This document shows, piece by piece, positions 6,334 through 7,338 of a DNA stretch of 7,338 nt. A program made the position numbers and the translations under genes. Numbering within the stretch: position 1 is the first letter of the stretch; each line of letters starts with the position of its first letter. The notes below the pieces were generated by a model. It ran no database searches and was not told the DNA's origin. It worked only from the letters and a program-made list of their open reading frames with translations. The stretch lies in NCBI GenBank assembly GCA_964534095.1, contig CAZHPF010000044.1, positions 1 to 7,338 on the forward strand. The letters are read 5' to 3'. This stretch comes from CALMSM01 sp964534095 (GTDB lineage: Bacteria; Patescibacteriota; Saccharimonadia; Saccharimonadales; CALMSM01).

Positions 6334-7275
6334 ATGAATATTTGGGAAAAAGCGGCTGCGCCGATATTTATACTGGCGCCGATGGACGATGTCACTGACT
6401 GCGTGTTTCGTAGTATGGTTCGTGAGTGCGCCGAACCTGACATATTCGTGACAGAATTTGTCAACGTTGACGGGTTGCAAAGCGCGGGCAGGGAAAAGCT
6501 GCTGTACAAGCTTCGCTTGTATGCTGACGAGCGGAACGTCATTGCCCAGCTGTGGGGACTCAACCCGGATAACTTCCGTAAAACCGCCGCAGAACTAGCC
6601 GACATGGGATTTGTTGGCATAGACCTCAACATGGGATGTCCGGCCAAATCTGAGGTCAAAAACGGAGCCTGTAGTGCGCTTATCAACAACCGCGAACTTG
6701 CCGTAGATATTATCAAAGCCACGCAGGAAGGTGCCGGCGACCTGCCTGTATCAGTCAAAACGAGGCTTGGGTTTAGTACAGTTGATCTGACATGGCACGA
6801 GCTATTGCTTCAACAGAACCTGGCTGCCCTCACTGTACATTGGCGTACGCGTAAAGAAATGAGCAAAGTGCCGGCTCACTGGGAGTATGCCGCTGATGTA
6901 AACCGGCTACGCGATACCATTTCACCGCACACCAAACTAATCGGTAACGGTGACGTGATGGACAAAGCGCGCGCCAAACAACTAGCCAAACGGTACGCTC
7001 TTGACGGTATTATGATTGGTCGCGGTGTATTCCATGACCCGTATATATTTGCAGATGAGTCACCGTGGCTAACCCTCGATCGCGAGCAAAAAATAGCGCT
7101 CTACCGGACGCACGTAGAACGGTTTGCCAATACCTGGCAACAGGGTGAACGAAAACTGGTAACACTCAACAAATTTTGCAAAATCTATGTCAACGGCTTT
7201 GACGGTGCCAAAGAGTTGCGCGAAAAACTTATGGCCGCCCAGAGTAGTGACGAATTGCTAGGGCTTCTAGGGTAA
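6334..7275 (+). CDS. dus: tRNA-dihydrouridine synthase
   Basis: The 313-residue protein is a Dus family flavoenzyme that uses FMN and NADPH to reduce uridine to dihydrouridine in tRNA D-loops in the cytoplasm. The TIM-barrel motifs appear in order: APM (15-17) with DDVTD and FR, TEF (40-42), AQLWG (71-75), GIDLNMGCPAK (95-105) with the catalytic Cys102, VKTRLG (141-146) with Lys142 and Arg144 in the substrate/FMN area, His169 in LTVHWRTR, GNGDV (204-208), and IMIGRGVFHDP (226-236) for phosphate binding. A helical C-terminal part (about 250-313) matches the tRNA-binding helical domain. Two places differ from what I remember as typical: HWRT where HGRT or HART is usual, and NGACSAL where the family has G-A-G-x-A-L. 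The subfamily (DusA, B or C) was not resolved. The gene follows the exporter permease by 15 bases but has no functional link to it. Confidence 0.95.
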   Translation: MNIWEKAAAPIFILAPMDDVTDCVFRSMVRECAEPDIFVTEFVNVDGLQSAGREKLLYKLRLYADERNVIAQLWGLNPDNFRKTAAELADMGFVGIDLNMGCPAKSEVKNGACSALINNRELAVDIIKATQEGAGDLPVSVKTRLGFSTVDLTWHELLLQQNLAALTVHWRTRKEMSKVPAHWEYAADVNRLRDTISPHTKLIGNGDVMDKARAKQLAKRYALDGIMIGRGVFHDPYIFADESPWLTLDREQKIALYRTHVERFANTWQQGERKLVTLNKFCKIYVNGFDGAKELREKLMAAQSSDELLGLLG

Positions 7276-7279
7276 GAAT

Positions 7280-7328
7280 AAAAAACCTCAGAGTTAACTC
7301 AGCTTTAAATCAGAGTTAACTCTGAGGT
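7280..7328 (-). terminator. Hairpin with T-tract on the minus strand; probable terminator of a gene beyond the right edge
   Basis: ACCTCAGAGTTAACTC (7285-7300) and GAGTTAACTCTGAGGT (7313-7328) pair perfectly over 16 bases around a 12-base loop. On the minus strand the stem is followed by T6 (7285-7280), the form of a rho-independent terminator for a leftward gene outside the window. On the plus strand no T-run follows, so it would stop dus transcripts only weakly, though it could protect their 3' end. Confidence 0.75.
7289..7322. repeat. Two direct copies of a 12-base element with a palindromic core
   Basis: CAGAGTTAACTC occurs at 7289-7300 and 7311-7322. The inner GAGTTAACTC is itself a perfect 10-base palindrome, so the two copies lie in direct and inverted orientation at once and make up most of the hairpin stem. 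Centre-to-centre distance is 22 bases, about two helical turns. Confidence 0.6.
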
Positions 7329-7338
7329 CAGAAACGTT

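Noticed and set aside
6321..6758. A 145-codon minus-strand frame opposite dus
   Set aside because: The plus-strand frame has every Dus motif; the antisense frame has no recognisable domain.
7285..7328. Hairpin as the normal terminator of dus
   Set aside because: No T-tract follows it on the plus strand; the run of six T lies on the minus strand.

Overview
The window reads as chromosomal DNA from a small-genome bacterium of the Candidate Phyla Radiation (Patescibacteria), most plausibly Saccharibacteria (TM7). This is inference from gene content: compact co-directional genes, a 65-residue basic protein of a type I remember from CPR genomes, a minor-pilin operon, few Shine-Dalgarno sequences, and stops that include TGA. 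TGA ends both the ATPase gene and the first pilin gene, which argues against the Gly-recoded code of Gracilibacteria and Absconditabacteria. No rRNA, tRNA, CRISPR array, insertion sequence or phage gene was seen.

Layout. (1) Bases 2-697: 3' part of an MFS-type transporter, cut by the left edge. (2) 772-1389: a two-transmembrane protein of unknown function. (3) 1560-1757: a 65-residue basic protein with a strong promoter, a Shine-Dalgarno leader and an operator-like palindrome. A bidirectional terminator (1778-1808) separates it from the convergent operon. (4) 4311 down to 1834, minus strand: three overlapping type IV pilin-like genes, in transcription order a PilV/GspI-like minor pilin, a PilW-like minor pilin and a large PilX/GspK-like protein with a Gly/Asn/Thr-rich, probably beta-helical ectodomain. 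(5) 4424-6318, plus strand, divergent from the pilins: an ABC-2 exporter made of an ATPase and a permease. (6) 6334-7275: a tRNA-dihydrouridine synthase. (7) 7280-7328: a hairpin whose T-tract lies on the minus strand, so it probably ends a gene arriving from beyond the right edge.

How the parts work together. The three pilin genes overlap by 4 and 8 bases and are probably translated as a unit. Their products probably form or initiate a pilus tip complex, whose major pilin, ATPases, platform protein and prepilin peptidase must be encoded elsewhere. The exporter pair is a self-contained transporter. The dus gene sits 15 bases after it but has its own -10-like hexamer in the gap.

The main non-gene pattern is that four transcription-unit starts (772, 4311 minus, 4424, 6334) have a -10-like hexamer ending only 4-10 bases before the ATG and no Shine-Dalgarno, which predicts leaderless or nearly leaderless mRNAs. 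The 65-residue gene is the clear exception. I did not find a convincing undescribed multi-gene system. The best leads are the large tip-like pilin, the small CPR-type protein with its regulatory region, and the leaderless promoter pattern.
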